From Xanthomonas prunicola (GTDB lineage: Bacteria > Pseudomonadota > Gammaproteobacteria > Xanthomonadales > Xanthomonadaceae): 64,000 bases of DNA. Within the stretch, counting starts at the first letter, position 1. Each line of letters starts with the position of its first letter. Under the pieces are notes generated by a model. It saw only the letters and a program-made list of their open reading frames with translations. It was not told the origin of the DNA and ran no database searches. Both the position numbers and the translations under genes were made by a program. The stretch lies in NCBI RefSeq assembly GCF_002846205.1, contig NZ_PHKV01000003.1, forward strand, positions 310,001 to 374,000. Direction: 5' to 3'. Positions 44,028 to 53,636 of the stretch are shown piece by piece.

Positions 44028-45031
44028 CAGGCAGTTGTTCCGAAATGGGCAGAAAGAGGAGTAGTGAATGAGGCATCGGTGCCGGCGAGCAGTCCATCCC
44101 AGCCCAATGCGCCGCGGCCGATCAGGCCGATCAATGCGGCGGTATTGAGGCTACGGCCCTGCACGGCCTGCAGCGATTCGGCGACCAGTTCCGGGTGGCA
44201 GACAAGCACCACGTCGCAGCCGGCATCCAGATGCGCATGCACCCGGCCTGCCACGCCGCCAGCGCTGAACGAGGCGGCCATGCCGATGTCGTCGGAAAAG
44301 ACCACGCCGCGGAAGCCCATCTGGCCGCGCAGGATCTGTTCGATCCAGCGCTGCGAATAACCGGCGGGCTCTGGGGCAACCTGGGGGTAGACCACGTGCG
44401 CCATCATCACCGCGTCGGCGCCGGCCTCGATGCCCGCGACAAACGGCACCAGATCTTCGGCCTGCAGCACTTCCAGTGCCCGCGGGTCGCTGGCGTGATC
44501 CACATGGGTGTCTTCCAGCACGGTGCCGTGGCCGGGGAAATGCTTGAGCGTGGCGGCCATGCCTGCGCCATGCAGCGCCTGCACATAGGCACGGGTGAAG
44601 GTGGCCACGATCTGCGGGTCGTCGCTGAAGGCACGATCGCCGATGGCGCGGTTGCCACGGCCAAGATCCACCACCGGCGCAAAGCTCAGGTCCACGCCGC
44701 TGGCGCGGACCTCGCTGGCCATCAGCTGCGCATGCGCGCGCGCAGCGACCAACGCGGCGTCGGGGTCTTGCGCGTACTGCGCACCAAAGCTCTGCAATGG
44801 TGCCAGCGCGCTGAACCCTTCGCGAAACCGCTGCACGCGCCCACCTTCCTGGTCCACGCAGATCAGCACCGGGCGCGGCGCGGCCGCGCGGATCGCCGCC
44901 GACAGCTCGGCCACCTGAGCGCGCGAGGCGAAGTTGCGCTTGAACAGCACCACGCCGGCGACGGCATCGTGCTGTAGCCAGTCGTGTTCCTGTGCACTGA
45001 GTTCGGTACCGGCAACGCCGATCAGAAGCAT
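44027..45031 (-). CDS. nagZ: Beta-N-acetylhexosaminidase NagZ
   Basis: This 334-residue family-3 glycosidase has the NagZ loop TLKHFPGHGTVLEDTHVD (Lys163-His164, Asp174, His176) and the nucleophile region VVFSDDIGMA (Asp247). It removes GlcNAc from anhydromuropeptides in the cytoplasm during wall recycling, the step that generates AmpC inducers where that system exists. It is translated with hpt. The length is typical. Confidence 0.94.
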   Translation of the reverse strand: MLLIGVAGTELSAQEHDWLQHDAVAGVVLFKRNFASRAQVAELSAAIRAAAPRPVLICVDQEGGRVQRFREGFSALAPLQSFGAQYAQDPDAALVAARAHAQLMASEVRASGVDLSFAPVVDLGRGNRAIGDRAFSDDPQIVATFTRAYVQALHGAGMAATLKHFPGHGTVLEDTHVDHASDPRALEVLQAEDLVPFVAGIEAGADAVMMAHVVYPQVAPEPAGYSQRWIEQILRGQMGFRGVVFSDDIGMAASFSAGGVAGRVHAHLDAGCDVVLVCHPELVAESLQAVQGRSLNTAALIGLIGRGALGWDGLLAGTDASFTTPLSAHFGTTA

Positions 45032-45148
45032 GTTGGGGGACTCCCGGGCCAGGCGCCTTGGTGGCGCAGCGCGGCATTGTCGCAGATGCGCGTGGCAGCG
45101 TCAGATTGCGCATTCAGCTGCGCGCACCTTCCGCCATTGCGGGCAGAC

Positions 45149-46726
45149 TTACAGCACCTCGAGATGGGCCCGCCAGTGCGCGGCCTGGGCCTGAATCTGC
45201 GCCAATACCTCGGGGGCCATGCCATCGAGCTGGCGATACGGCATCGCCAGGCGTTCGTTCGTGCCCAGTAGCGGGCGCTGCCGCGCCAGGAAATCCCAGT
45301 ACAGCGCGTTGTACGGGCAGGCGTTCGCGCCGACCCGCAGCTTGCGCTGGTACCTGCAGCCAGTGCAGTAATCGCTCATGCGATCGATATAGGCCGCCCC
45401 GCTGACATACGGCTTGCTGCCCAGAAGGCCGCCATCGGCGAACTGGCTCATGCCCACCGTATTGGGCAGCTCCACCCACTCGAACGCGTCGATATAGACG
45501 CCCAGATACCAGCGATGCAGCGCCTGCGGGTCCAGCCCCGCCAGCAGCGCAAAATTGCCGATCACCATCAGCCGCTGGATGTGATGCACATGCGCGTTGG
45601 CGAGCGAATTGCCGACCGCATCGGCAAGGCAGCGCATGCCGATCTGCCCATCCCAGAACCAGGGCGGCAGCGGTACATGCTGATCGAGATGATTCAATTG
45701 CGCGTAACCTGGCATCTGCGACCAGTAAACGCCGCGCACGTATTCGCGCCAACCCAGAATCTGGCGGATGAAGCCTTCCACCGCCGCTAACGGCGCATGC
45801 CCTTGCCGCCAGGCAGCTTCGGCGCGCGCGATCACTTCGCGCGGATGCAGCATCTTGACGTTGAGCGCAAACGACAACAGCGAATGAAACAGGCGCGGGC
45901 TGCGCGTGCTCATCGCATCTTCGTAGCGCCCGAAATCTGGCAGCGCGTGCGCGATGAATGCATCCAGATGCTGCAAGGCTTCGCCGCGATCCGTTGGCCA
46001 TGGCAGGGCTTGCGCATTCGGCGCACCAAAGCTGCGCACGCCGGCGGCTTCGATCGTGCGCCACAACGCACTGTGATCGTGCGTTGCCCGCCAATCCTGC
46101 GGCGCAGGCGGGTCGCCCGGCCACGGCGCACGATTGTCGTGATCGAAGTTCCAGCGTCCGCCTTCCGGCTCGCCATCCGCATCGAGCAGGATCCGATGCC
46201 GTTGCCGCATGCGCCGATAAAACACTTCCATGCGCCACGAACTGCCGGCACGAAAACAGGCGGCGACTTCGTTGCGTGCGGTTAGAAAATGTTCGCTGTC
46301 GACCATCCGCGTCGCAAAGGGCTGCGCAGCGCTCCAGTGCCGCAGCACTTCATCCAGCCGCCACTCGTCCGGAGCCTGGTACTCCAGATGCTGCGCACGG
46401 TAGTGCGCCATCAACGCAGCGAGGTTGTGCGGGATCGATTGCCGGTTGCTGGCGCTGTCGATCGTCACATAGCGCACCCGATGCCCCGCCTGCCGCAGGC
46501 CTGAAGCGAACGCACGCATCGCCGCGAAGATCGCCAGGATCTTCTGGGCGTGATGCAGCACGTAGTCGGTTTCCTCGCGCACTTCCATCACGACATAGAC
46601 CACGCCCGCATTGCGCGTTGCGAACCAACTGTGCTGCGGATTGAGCTGGTCGCCGAGAATCAGACGCAGTGTGTGGGCCGGTGTTTGCTGGGCAGCTTCT
46701 GCTGTGGGCGCGCTTGAATCAGGCAT
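45149..46726 (-). CDS. phrB: Iron-sulfur bacterial cryptochrome/photolyase (PhrB type)
   Basis: This 525-residue protein of the FeS-BCP group (COG3046) starts with LRLILGDQLNPQHSWF. Four cysteines at 366, 454, 457 and 470 match exactly the 88, 3 and 13 residue spacing of the 4Fe-4S ligands of Agrobacterium PhrB (350, 438, 441, 454). It also has WREYVRGVYW and ADAVGNSLANAHVHHIQRLM. The group repairs (6-4) photoproducts using FAD, with a lumazine antenna. A predicted renalase-like flavoprotein follows nearby on the same strand. Confidence 0.93.
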   Translation of the reverse strand: MPDSSAPTAEAAQQTPAHTLRLILGDQLNPQHSWFATRNAGVVYVVMEVREETDYVLHHAQKILAIFAAMRAFASGLRQAGHRVRYVTIDSASNRQSIPHNLAALMAHYRAQHLEYQAPDEWRLDEVLRHWSAAQPFATRMVDSEHFLTARNEVAACFRAGSSWRMEVFYRRMRQRHRILLDADGEPEGGRWNFDHDNRAPWPGDPPAPQDWRATHDHSALWRTIEAAGVRSFGAPNAQALPWPTDRGEALQHLDAFIAHALPDFGRYEDAMSTRSPRLFHSLLSFALNVKMLHPREVIARAEAAWRQGHAPLAAVEGFIRQILGWREYVRGVYWSQMPGYAQLNHLDQHVPLPPWFWDGQIGMRCLADAVGNSLANAHVHHIQRLMVIGNFALLAGLDPQALHRWYLGVYIDAFEWVELPNTVGMSQFADGGLLGSKPYVSGAAYIDRMSDYCTGCRYQRKLRVGANACPYNALYWDFLARQRPLLGTNERLAMPYRQLDGMAPEVLAQIQAQAAHWRAHLEVL

Positions 46727-46901
46727 CAGTGCGGCGCTCGATCATGCTGGGTGCTTGCGTGCATGCCGACCTCATCGCGTAAATGAGCATTCGACTTGAC
46801 CGGCTTGCCACAGCGATCACTGCCGCACGCATGTGCCAATACCATGCATATCCCTGGCCTTGCACTGCGCCGTGAGTCGTTCTGCGATGTCCGCCACGGC
46901 G

Positions 46902-47912
46902 TCAGTCGCAAGCGCTTTGCACTACATCGCCAGCACACACGTGCTGCGCCAACGCTATCCCGCTCTGCCATGCGCCCTCGACCTTGCCGCCTGCCAGCCA
47001 GTCGCCGCACATGCCCAGGCCAAGCTGCGCATCCCAGACACAGCCGATCTGCAACGCGGGATTGCTGCTAGCGACCGTCCAAAAAGACGCATCGCAGGAC
47101 TGCGGCATCGGCAAACCGAGCGCTGCAAACTCCGGCACGATGCTGGCGATGACGTCCGCGGGCGTAGCGTCGCAATGTACCTGGCTCCACTCGGCAGTCG
47201 CGTGCAACAGCCAGGTCTCCACGCCCGCACGCGCAGGCTTGCTGGAATTGCGTGCTACCCAACGTAACGGGCCGGTATTGACGAATAGTGCGTCGTAACC
47301 CGGATCGACTGGCCCATCGAAATGCGCCATCACCGCCCACGCAGGATGCATGTGTGCCTGCTGGGCAATCGTCGCAAGCGCAGGCGCGATCTGTGCGAAC
47401 ACCCCGGTCGAGTTCGGTGCCGGAACGGCCAATAGCACCGCATCGAACATGTGCGTTGCCGTGTCTTGCGCGAACGCGACGCGCCATCCCTGCCCGCTAC
47501 GCTGCAGCGCACGCACCTCGGTAGACAGACGCATATCCAGATGCGCTGCAAGTGCCCTGGCCGGTGCAGCCATATCGGGAACGCCCACATAACGCGTCAG
47601 GGCGCTGTGCGAGTGGCTCAACTGCGCGCCGTCCCAGCTTGCGATGCGCGCCGGCCAGGGTGCGGCAACGCCAGCATCGATCCAGGCATCGACGACCGCC
47701 GCAAACGCAGGATCGCGCGCCGTGAAATATTGCGCGCCGTGATCGCATTGCCACTGCTCGCCTGAGCAGTGACGCATGCGACCACCCGGCGTGTCGGACT
47801 GATCGAATACTGTCACGGCATAGCCCGCCGCCTGCAGCTGCTGCGCACAGGCCAGACCGGCCAGCCCGGCGCCGATCACCGCCACGTTGTGTGCGCGGGC
47901 AGGTAACGTCAT
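46902..47912 (-). CDS. NAD(P)/FAD-dependent oxidoreductase, renalase-like
   Basis: This 336-residue flavoprotein has an N-terminal dinucleotide site VAVIGAGLAGLACAQQLQAA, GGRMRHC and GAQYFTARDP, and a C-terminal FAD motif GMCGDWLAGGKVEGAWQSG. It belongs to the renalase/amine-oxidase-like family often adjacent to FeS photolyases in gammaproteobacteria. The reaction is unknown. It lies 175 bases upstream of phrB and 40 bases downstream of the DsbA-family gene on the same strand. Start ATG at 47912 (MTLPARAHNV) precedes the Rossmann fold. Confidence 0.86.
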   Translation of the reverse strand: MTLPARAHNVAVIGAGLAGLACAQQLQAAGYAVTVFDQSDTPGGRMRHCSGEQWQCDHGAQYFTARDPAFAAVVDAWIDAGVAAPWPARIASWDGAQLSHSHSALTRYVGVPDMAAPARALAAHLDMRLSTEVRALQRSGQGWRVAFAQDTATHMFDAVLLAVPAPNSTGVFAQIAPALATIAQQAHMHPAWAVMAHFDGPVDPGYDALFVNTGPLRWVARNSSKPARAGVETWLLHATAEWSQVHCDATPADVIASIVPEFAALGLPMPQSCDASFWTVASSNPALQIGCVWDAQLGLGMCGDWLAGGKVEGAWQSGIALAQHVCAGDVVQSACD

Positions 47913-47952
47913 TCGGTCGTGCGCATGCCGGTGCATGCAGGAGATATGTGGG

Positions 47953-48621
47953 TCACACCGCGCAGGCATCCGGCCCACCGACCGGTGTCGATTCGGCGGC
48001 CAACTGCAGCAAGGCCTGCGCAAAACTCTCCGGCGGCTGCGCGCCCTGGATCAGTGCGCGGCCGTCGATCACGAAACTGGGCACCGCACGAATGCCTAAC
48101 GCGGCAGCCTGCGCCAGCTGTGCCTGTACCTCGACGATGCCTTCTTCCGACTCCAGCATCGCCCGCACCCGTGCCATGGCAAGACCACCGGCCTCACCGG
48201 CACGCACCAGCGTTTCGATCGCGCCCACATTCTGGCCTTCGGCAAAATGCGCATGAAACAGCGCTTCCATCACCGCGTCCACATCGCCCTCATGGCTGGC
48301 CAGCCAGATCAACCGATGCGCACGCAGCGTGCTGACCTGCACCTGCCCACGGCCGAAATCCAGCGGCAATCCTTCCGCCTGCGCAGTGGCCTGGGTCTGC
48401 GCCAGCATCTGCTCGACCCGCGCAGTACCACCGAACTTCAACGCCAGCGCATCGCGCAACGGCGTCGGCTCCAGCCCGGCCTCGGGATCAAGTTGAAACG
48501 CGTGATAGTGAATGTCCAAGACCGGCACCTGCGCGCCAAGCGCAGCAATGGCTGCCTGGAAACGGTGCTTGCCGATCCAGCACCAGGGGCACACTACGTC
48601 GGACCAGATATCGATGCGCAT
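47953..48621 (-). CDS. DsbA family oxidoreductase, FrnE-like
   Basis: This 222-residue thioredoxin-fold protein has an early CPWC motif (Cys11, Cys14) in IWSDVVCPWCWIGKHRF. There is no signal peptide, so it is cytoplasmic. The length and IHYHAFQLDPEA, VPSFVIDG match the FrnE/YwbO branch, linked to oxidative stress and radiation resistance in some bacteria. It sits 40 bases upstream of the renalase-like gene. Confidence 0.9.
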   Translation of the reverse strand: MRIDIWSDVVCPWCWIGKHRFQAAIAALGAQVPVLDIHYHAFQLDPEAGLEPTPLRDALALKFGGTARVEQMLAQTQATAQAEGLPLDFGRGQVQVSTLRAHRLIWLASHEGDVDAVMEALFHAHFAEGQNVGAIETLVRAGEAGGLAMARVRAMLESEEGIVEVQAQLAQAAALGIRAVPSFVIDGRALIQGAQPPESFAQALLQLAAESTPVGGPDACAV

Positions 48622-48670
48622 GACCGGGGATTCGTTGGCGGGGCCTTGGGAGTATGTGGAGCATAAACGG

Positions 48671-48870
48671 GATTGGGGAGTCCGGAATGGCGAGTCGCAA
48701 AACGCTAGCCAAGGCCAGGGTTGGAGAGTGGTGATTAGGGATCGCAACGCAGTGATCTGGCGCCGAGCGCCCTACTTTCAAGAATCACCCATCCCACATC
48801 ATCTCTCCAAAGCGCCGAGCTGCATGCCAGCGTTTACGAACCCCACATCCCGAATCACCAATCCCCGCTC
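48671..48870. repeat. Degenerate GGGAATC-type inverted repeat cluster
   Basis: The gap between the FrnE-like and CYTH genes contains GATTGGGGAGTCCGGAATGG near its left end and CATCCCGAATCACCAATCCC near the right, spilling into the end of the CYTH gene. It is the most degenerate of five similar sites in this part of the window. Confidence 0.4.
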
Positions 48871-49352
48871 CAACGCTTAAACGGATGCGAGGCCAGCGCC
48901 AGGTTGTAGTAACGCACGTCGTCGGTAACTTCGGTCCCGATCCACTCGGGCATGGCAAATGCTTCGTCAGCATGTTCGAGTTCGATCTCGGCGACCACCA
49001 GCCCGGCGTTGTCGCCAAGGAATTCATCGACCTCCCAGACATGGCCCTGGTAGGCGACCAGATGTCGGCGTTTGTCGATCAAACCACCCACGCACAGCGC
49101 CAGTAACGCGCGGGCATCGGCGAGTGGAATCGGATATTCAAACTCCTGACGCGTATGCCCCACCTCGCGCGATTTCAGATTGAGAAACGCGCTTTCGCCC
49201 TGAATCCGCACCCGCACCGACGCATTCTGCGTGCCGCTGCGCAGCGCCGCCTGATCGTTGATGTAGCCCTGCGCCATCGGAATCACCGCGTGCGCGGCGT
49301 GGCGCCAACCGTCGCCGGTAACCAGGAATTTGCGTTCGATTTCTACGGGCAT
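48855..49352 (-). CDS. CYTH domain protein (triphosphate tunnel metalloenzyme)
   Basis: This 165-residue single-domain protein has the signature EIERKFLV at 4-11 (ExExK motif) and repeated basic/acidic strands typical of the CYTH tunnel (SVRVRIQGESAFLNLKSRE, DKRRHLV, VWEVDEFLGDNAGLVVAEIE). The family hydrolyses inorganic triphosphate or makes cAMP in a few members; inorganic triphosphatase is more likely for this length. The first Met at 49352 matches the family start. Confidence 0.9.
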   Translation of the reverse strand: MPVEIERKFLVTGDGWRHAAHAVIPMAQGYINDQAALRSGTQNASVRVRIQGESAFLNLKSREVGHTRQEFEYPIPLADARALLALCVGGLIDKRRHLVAYQGHVWEVDEFLGDNAGLVVAEIELEHADEAFAMPEWIGTEVTDDVRYYNLALASHPFKRWSGDW

Positions 49353-49430
49353 GGGAATCGGGAATGGAGAATGGGCAATCGCAACAGCATACGGCGAACC
49401 GCTTCTACGATTCCCGAATCCCCAATCACC
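49353..49430. repeat. Inverted GGGAATC repeat cluster between CYTH gene and rlmD
   Basis: The short gap begins with GGGAATCGGGAATGG and ends with GATTCCCGAATCCCCAATC, forming an imperfect inverted pair that could fold as a hairpin in the transcript. The right arm overlaps the rlmD stop codon. Confidence 0.6.
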
Positions 49431-50760
49431 GCCGCTCAAACACCGCAATGCTTTCCACGTGAGCGGTGTGCGGGAACATGTCCATCGCGCCCGCCGACAC
49501 CAGCGTAAAGCCCTGCTCGTTGACCAGATAGCCGGCGTCGCGTGCCAGCGAGCCCGGATGGCAGCTCACATAGACGATGCGCTCGAACTTCTTCAGCGGC
49601 AGTTGCTGCAACACTTCCAACGCGCCCGAGCGCGGCGGATCCAGCAACAGCTTGTCCAAGCCCTGACGCATCCAGGCAGCGTTGCGCTGATCCTGGGTCA
49701 GATCGGCGGCGTAGAACTGCGCATTGGCCAGACCATTGCGCTGGGCATTTTCTTTCGCCCGCGCCACGAGTCCGGCGTCGCCTTCCACACCCACGACCTC
49801 ACGCACAACGCGCGCCAGCGGCAGGGTGAAGTTGCCCAATCCACAGAACAGGTCGAGTACGCGGTCGTCGGGTTTGGCATCCAGCAGCGCCAGCGCGTGC
49901 GCGATCATCTTTTGATTGAGCGAGGCGTTGACCTGGATGAAGTCCAGCGGCCGGAATGCCAGCTCCACCTCCCATTGCGGCAGGCGGAACGACAATGGCA
50001 CTTCCTGCGGCCACAGCGGATACACGCTGTCCACGCCACCAGGCTGCAGGAAGATCGCAAACCCGTGCTCCTGGGCAAATGCGACCCAGGCCTGTTGGTC
50101 GCGCTCGCTAAGCGGCTGCATATGCCGAATGGTCAATGCCACCGCATCGTCGCCGGCAATGAATTCGATCTGCGGGATGTCGCGCTTGCCGTCCATGCCT
50201 TCGACCAGCGCGGCCAGCGCCGGGATCTTCTCGCCGATCTGCGGGATCACGGTGTAGCAAACAGACAGATCGGCCACGAACCGCGGGTCGAGCTCGCGAA
50301 AGCCGATCAAGGTCTTGTCTTTCTTCTCCACACGACGCACCGAGAACCGGCCCTTGCGCCGATAACCCCAGTTGTCGCCGGTCAGCGCAGGCAGCACGGC
50401 CTGCGGGGTGACATGACCGATACGTTCAAGGTTGTCCATCAGTACGCGTTGTTTTGCGACGATCTGCTGCGATTCCTCCAGATGCTGCAAGACGCAACCG
50501 GCGCAGACGCCGAAATGCGGACAGCGCGGGGCGACGCGCTGCGGGGATGCCTCCAGCACCTCCACCGTCTTGGCCTCATCGAAATGACGGCTGCGGGCGG
50601 TGGGTTCGGCACGCACCAACTCGCCCGGCAAGGCGCCGCTGATGAAGGTGACCTTGCCGCCCTCGCCGTCGCGGCGCGCCACCCCGCGGCCGTCATGGCT
50701 CAGGTCGGTGATGGCGGTCTGGAAGGGGGTACGGTCGAAACGGTTTCTGGTTCTGGCCAC
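49426..50760 (-). CDS. rlmD: 23S rRNA (uracil-1939-C5)-methyltransferase
   Basis: This 444-residue protein has an N-terminal TRAM-like domain, the 4Fe-4S cysteines CPHFGVCAGC (Cys80, 86, 89 plus a distal Cys near 167), a SAM motif VLDLFCGLGNFTLP, the LDPPRSG motif and the catalytic loop YVSCHPGSLARD. It makes m5U1939 in 23S rRNA. Start GTG at 50760 gives the usual MARTRNRFDRTPF; further upstream is not conserved. It is divergent from a response regulator. Confidence 0.93.
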   Translation of the reverse strand: MARTRNRFDRTPFQTAITDLSHDGRGVARRDGEGGKVTFISGALPGELVRAEPTARSRHFDEAKTVEVLEASPQRVAPRCPHFGVCAGCVLQHLEESQQIVAKQRVLMDNLERIGHVTPQAVLPALTGDNWGYRRKGRFSVRRVEKKDKTLIGFRELDPRFVADLSVCYTVIPQIGEKIPALAALVEGMDGKRDIPQIEFIAGDDAVALTIRHMQPLSERDQQAWVAFAQEHGFAIFLQPGGVDSVYPLWPQEVPLSFRLPQWEVELAFRPLDFIQVNASLNQKMIAHALALLDAKPDDRVLDLFCGLGNFTLPLARVVREVVGVEGDAGLVARAKENAQRNGLANAQFYAADLTQDQRNAAWMRQGLDKLLLDPPRSGALEVLQQLPLKKFERIVYVSCHPGSLARDAGYLVNEQGFTLVSAGAMDMFPHTAHVESIAVFERR

Positions 50761-50918
50761 GTGGCGACAAGCTGCGGGCAAAAAGGGTGCGTATTGTCGC
50801 AGATGCGATCGACGGAGGCCGCCCTGGGCAGCGCAACAATTGTCGCGCTCCGCAAACACAGGCAAACTTCGGGTGCGCGCGGCGAATCAGGACGCGGCAT
50901 CGCTGACAAGGAGGCAGC

Positions 50919-51641
50919 ATGAACATGGCCACACGCCAGGAACCCCACCCACGCCTATTGCTGGTGGAAGACGACCCGATCAGCCGCCGATTCCTGCAGG
51001 CTGTGCTGGACAGTCTCCCGGCCACGGTGGACTGTGCCGATTCCCTGTCTTCCGCCCTCGACCGCGCACGCGAACGTCGCCACGATCTCTGGTTGATCGA
51101 CGTGAATCTTCCCGATGGCAACGGCAGCGGGCTACTACGTGCGTTGCGCCTGCTGCACCCGGACGTGCCGGCATTGGCGCACACCGCCGACACCAGCATG
51201 GCCATGCAGCGCAGCCTGCAGTCCGACGGGTTTCTGGAAATGCTGATCAAACCGCTGACCTCCGAGCGCCTGTTGCAGGCGGTGCGGCGCGGCCTCGCCC
51301 GCGGCCGCTACAGCGTGGCCCCGGTGGGCGTGCTGGACATCGCCGCCAGCGACTGGGACGAGGCGGCGGCGCTCAGTGCGCTCAACGGCCAGCAACACCA
51401 CCTCAATGCCCTGCGCGAGCTATTCCTGGCCGAATTGCCGGGCACGCGGGATGCAGTGGATTCGGCCCTGCAGATCAGCGACGAACAGGCATTACGCAAT
51501 CATCTGCATCGGTTGCAGGCCAGCTGCGGCTTTGTTGGCGCAGCGCGACTTGCAGGTGCAGTGCGCCTGCTGCGCGGCGACCCGCAATCGCGGGCCGCGC
51601 AGACCCAATTCCATGCGGCGGTGGCTGCGTTGCTGCATTGA
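50919..51641 (+). CDS. Response regulator with C-terminal Hpt domain
   Basis: This 240-residue protein has a receiver domain at 12-125 (acidic pair in LLLVEDDPIS, phospho-acceptor Asp61 in LIDVNLPDG, Lys111 in LIKPL) and a C-terminal Hpt-like helical bundle with His197 in HRLQASCGFVGA. It has no DNA-binding or enzymatic output, so it is a phosphorelay intermediate. No histidine kinase is next to it. It is the only plus-strand gene in a long minus-strand block. Confidence 0.88.
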   Translation: MNMATRQEPHPRLLLVEDDPISRRFLQAVLDSLPATVDCADSLSSALDRARERRHDLWLIDVNLPDGNGSGLLRALRLLHPDVPALAHTADTSMAMQRSLQSDGFLEMLIKPLTSERLLQAVRRGLARGRYSVAPVGVLDIAASDWDEAAALSALNGQQHHLNALRELFLAELPGTRDAVDSALQISDEQALRNHLHRLQASCGFVGAARLAGAVRLLRGDPQSRAAQTQFHAAVAALLH

Positions 51642-51787
51642 GAGGCACGGCGCCGATCTGCTTTCCAGCTCGGCGCAGCGTTTGACACATTGCAGTTTTG
51701 CGAATTGAGATGTTCGTGTATGGCAGCGCTGACGGCACTGCGGCACTGACGACAGCGGCATCGCGCGCATGCCCAGGGCTGGCTCGA

Positions 51788-52510
51788 TCAGCGCCGCCGG
51801 GCCAGATCTTCGAGCATTTCCCAGGATTTCAGGCCGCGCCCACCCAGATGATGCAGCAGCACACTGCGCATGCTGCGACGCAGGCCGGGCATATCGTCCG
51901 CGGTCGGCATGATGTCTTCACCCAACGCCAGCAGCGCCGCACCGGTGACGGTTTCGCGACGATCTTGCGCTAGCCGTTCGCTCAACACGCGCAGTGCGCC
52001 TTCCTGCGGATCCAGCCGATACCGCGCTGCCGGGTCGATCGGCTGCCCGTCGCTGTCGTGCTGTAGATCGAAGGCGAAGCCCAGCCCCTCCAGCACGTCG
52101 CGCTCGAACCGGCGCAACCCCCACGCCAACGGCAGATCGGACGCCAGGTGCGTCCGCGCCTGCGCATAACAGGCATAGAGTTCGGGCACCGGATCGTTAC
52201 GCGGGGCCAGCCGCAGCAACAATTCGCTGATATAAAAGCCAGCCAGCATGGTGTCGCCAATCAGCCGAGGCGCGGTATCCAGCGCCTCGGCCTGGCGCAG
52301 CTGGGCCAGCTCGCCGCGCTGCACGGCACTGAACTGAATCAGTTGCAATGGCTGCAAGGCAGCACGCAACGCCTGCTTGCGCGGCCCATGCACTCCGCGC
52401 GCCAACAGGCCCACACGCCCGTGTTGCTCGGTCAACACTTCCACCAGCAGGCTGGTCTCGCGCCAAGCACGCACGTGCAGGACGAACCCGCGTTCGTGCT
52501 CGATCAGCAT
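51788..52510 (-). CDS. recO: DNA repair protein RecO
   Basis: This 240-residue protein starts [20 protein letters not shown], with an N-terminal OB fold ([20 protein letters not shown]) and a helical C-terminus. RecO with RecR loads RecA on SSB-coated single strands. The zinc-binding cysteines of some RecO proteins are absent, as in E. coli. It follows era across 226 bases in a conserved lepB-rnc-era-recO order. Confidence 0.92.
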   Translation of the reverse strand: MLIEHERGFVLHVRAWRETSLLVEVLTEQHGRVGLLARGVHGPRKQALRAALQPLQLIQFSAVQRGELAQLRQAEALDTAPRLIGDTMLAGFYISELLLRLAPRNDPVPELYACYAQARTHLASDLPLAWGLRRFERDVLEGLGFAFDLQHDSDGQPIDPAARYRLDPQEGALRVLSERLAQDRRETVTGAALLALGEDIMPTADDMPGLRRSMRSVLLHHLGGRGLKSWEMLEDLARRR

Positions 52511-52518
52511 GCGCGGAA

Positions 52519-52736
52519 GAGCCGAGACTGAGGATTGCGGACCGGAGATTCGGTAAAACAATAGGATCGGTCGTCGAATGAAGAGGCGACACGGCGATGT
52601 TTAGCCAAGCCGATGCTGCCAGGGCGGCGGCGCGCAGCTCCGGCGAATACAGAACACCATCTCTCCGGCGATATGCCGGCCAGTTGCTTAACCCGGCGTT
52701 GCCCGGTTCCCGGGTCCCCGGTCCCCGGTCCTGGCG
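52519..52736. repeat. Degenerate inverted repeat cluster between recO and era
   Basis: GATTGCGGACCGGAGATTCGG near the left end and GGTTCCCGGGTCCCCGGTC at the right form a degenerate relative of the GGGAATC clusters, with GGGACC variants. It fills the gap upstream of recO. Confidence 0.35.
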
Positions 52737-53636
52737 TCATTCGTAGCCGAACGCCTTCAGCGCGGCCTCGTCGTCCGACCAGCCTTCGCGCACGCGCACC
52801 CAGGTCTCAAGGAACACCTTGGCACCGAACAGGCGCTCCATCTGCAAACGCGCCTTACCGCCGATTTCCTTCAGGCGGGTACCGCCCTTGCCGATCACGA
52901 TCGCCTTCTGGCCTTCGCGCTCGACCCAGATCACCGCACCGATCCGCAGCAGCGCGCCATCTTCGGCGAAGCGCTCGATCTCAACGGTGGTCGCGTACGG
53001 CAGTTCCTCGCCGAGCTGGCGCATCAACTGCTCGCGCACCAGTTCACCGGCCAGAAAGCGCTGACTGCGGTCGGTGATCTCGTCTTCGCCAAACATCGCC
53101 TCGGCTTCGGGCACCAGCTTGAGCAGGTCGCCGACCAACGCTTCCAGGCCCTTGCGCTTGAGCGCCGACACCGGATGCACGGCAGCGAAGGTGCGCCCCT
53201 CGCTGACCTGGGCCAGGAACGGGAACAGCGCAGTCTTGTCCTTGAGGCGGTCGACCTTGTTGACCACCAGCACCACCGGCACTTCGGCGTCGCTGAGCAC
53301 GCGGAACGCCAGAGTATCTTCCTCGTCCCAGCGGCCGGCCTCGATCACCAGCACCGCCGCGTCCACGCCTTCGAGCGAGCCGCGCGCAGCGCGATTCATC
53401 ACCCGATTCATTGCGCGCTTCTGCTCGCGGTGCAGGCCTGGGGTATCAACCAGCACCAGTTGCCCTTCTGGGAAAGTAGCGATGCCCAGCAGCCGATGGC
53501 GCGTGGTCTGCGGCCGGTTGGAGACGATGCTGACCTTCGCGCCGACCAGGGCATTGGTCAGGGTGGACTTGCCGACGTTGGGCCGGCCGATCACGGCAAC
53601 GCTACCGCTGCGGTGGGGGGAAGAGGTTTCGCTCAC
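52737..53636 (-). CDS. era: GTPase Era
   Basis: This 299-residue essential GTPase has P-loop GRPNVGKS (17-24), G2/G3 RPQTTRHR and DTPGLH, G4 NKVD, and a C-terminal KH domain around [19 protein letters not shown]. It helps mature 16S rRNA and the 30S subunit. The GTG start at 53636 overlaps the rnc stop by 4 bases, so the two are translationally coupled. Confidence 0.96.
   Translation of the reverse strand: MSETSSPHRSGSVAVIGRPNVGKSTLTNALVGAKVSIVSNRPQTTRHRLLGIATFPEGQLVLVDTPGLHREQKRAMNRVMNRAARGSLEGVDAAVLVIEAGRWDEEDTLAFRVLSDAEVPVVLVVNKVDRLKDKTALFPFLAQVSEGRTFAAVHPVSALKRKGLEALVGDLLKLVPEAEAMFGEDEITDRSQRFLAGELVREQLMRQLGEELPYATTVEIERFAEDGALLRIGAVIWVEREGQKAIVIGKGGTRLKEIGGKARLQMERLFGAKVFLETWVRVREGWSDDEAALKAFGYE

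Noticed and set aside
48671..48854. Whether the gap contains a transposon remnant
   Set aside because: No terminal repeats with target duplication and no transposase frame; only the short GGGAATC-type repeats are present.
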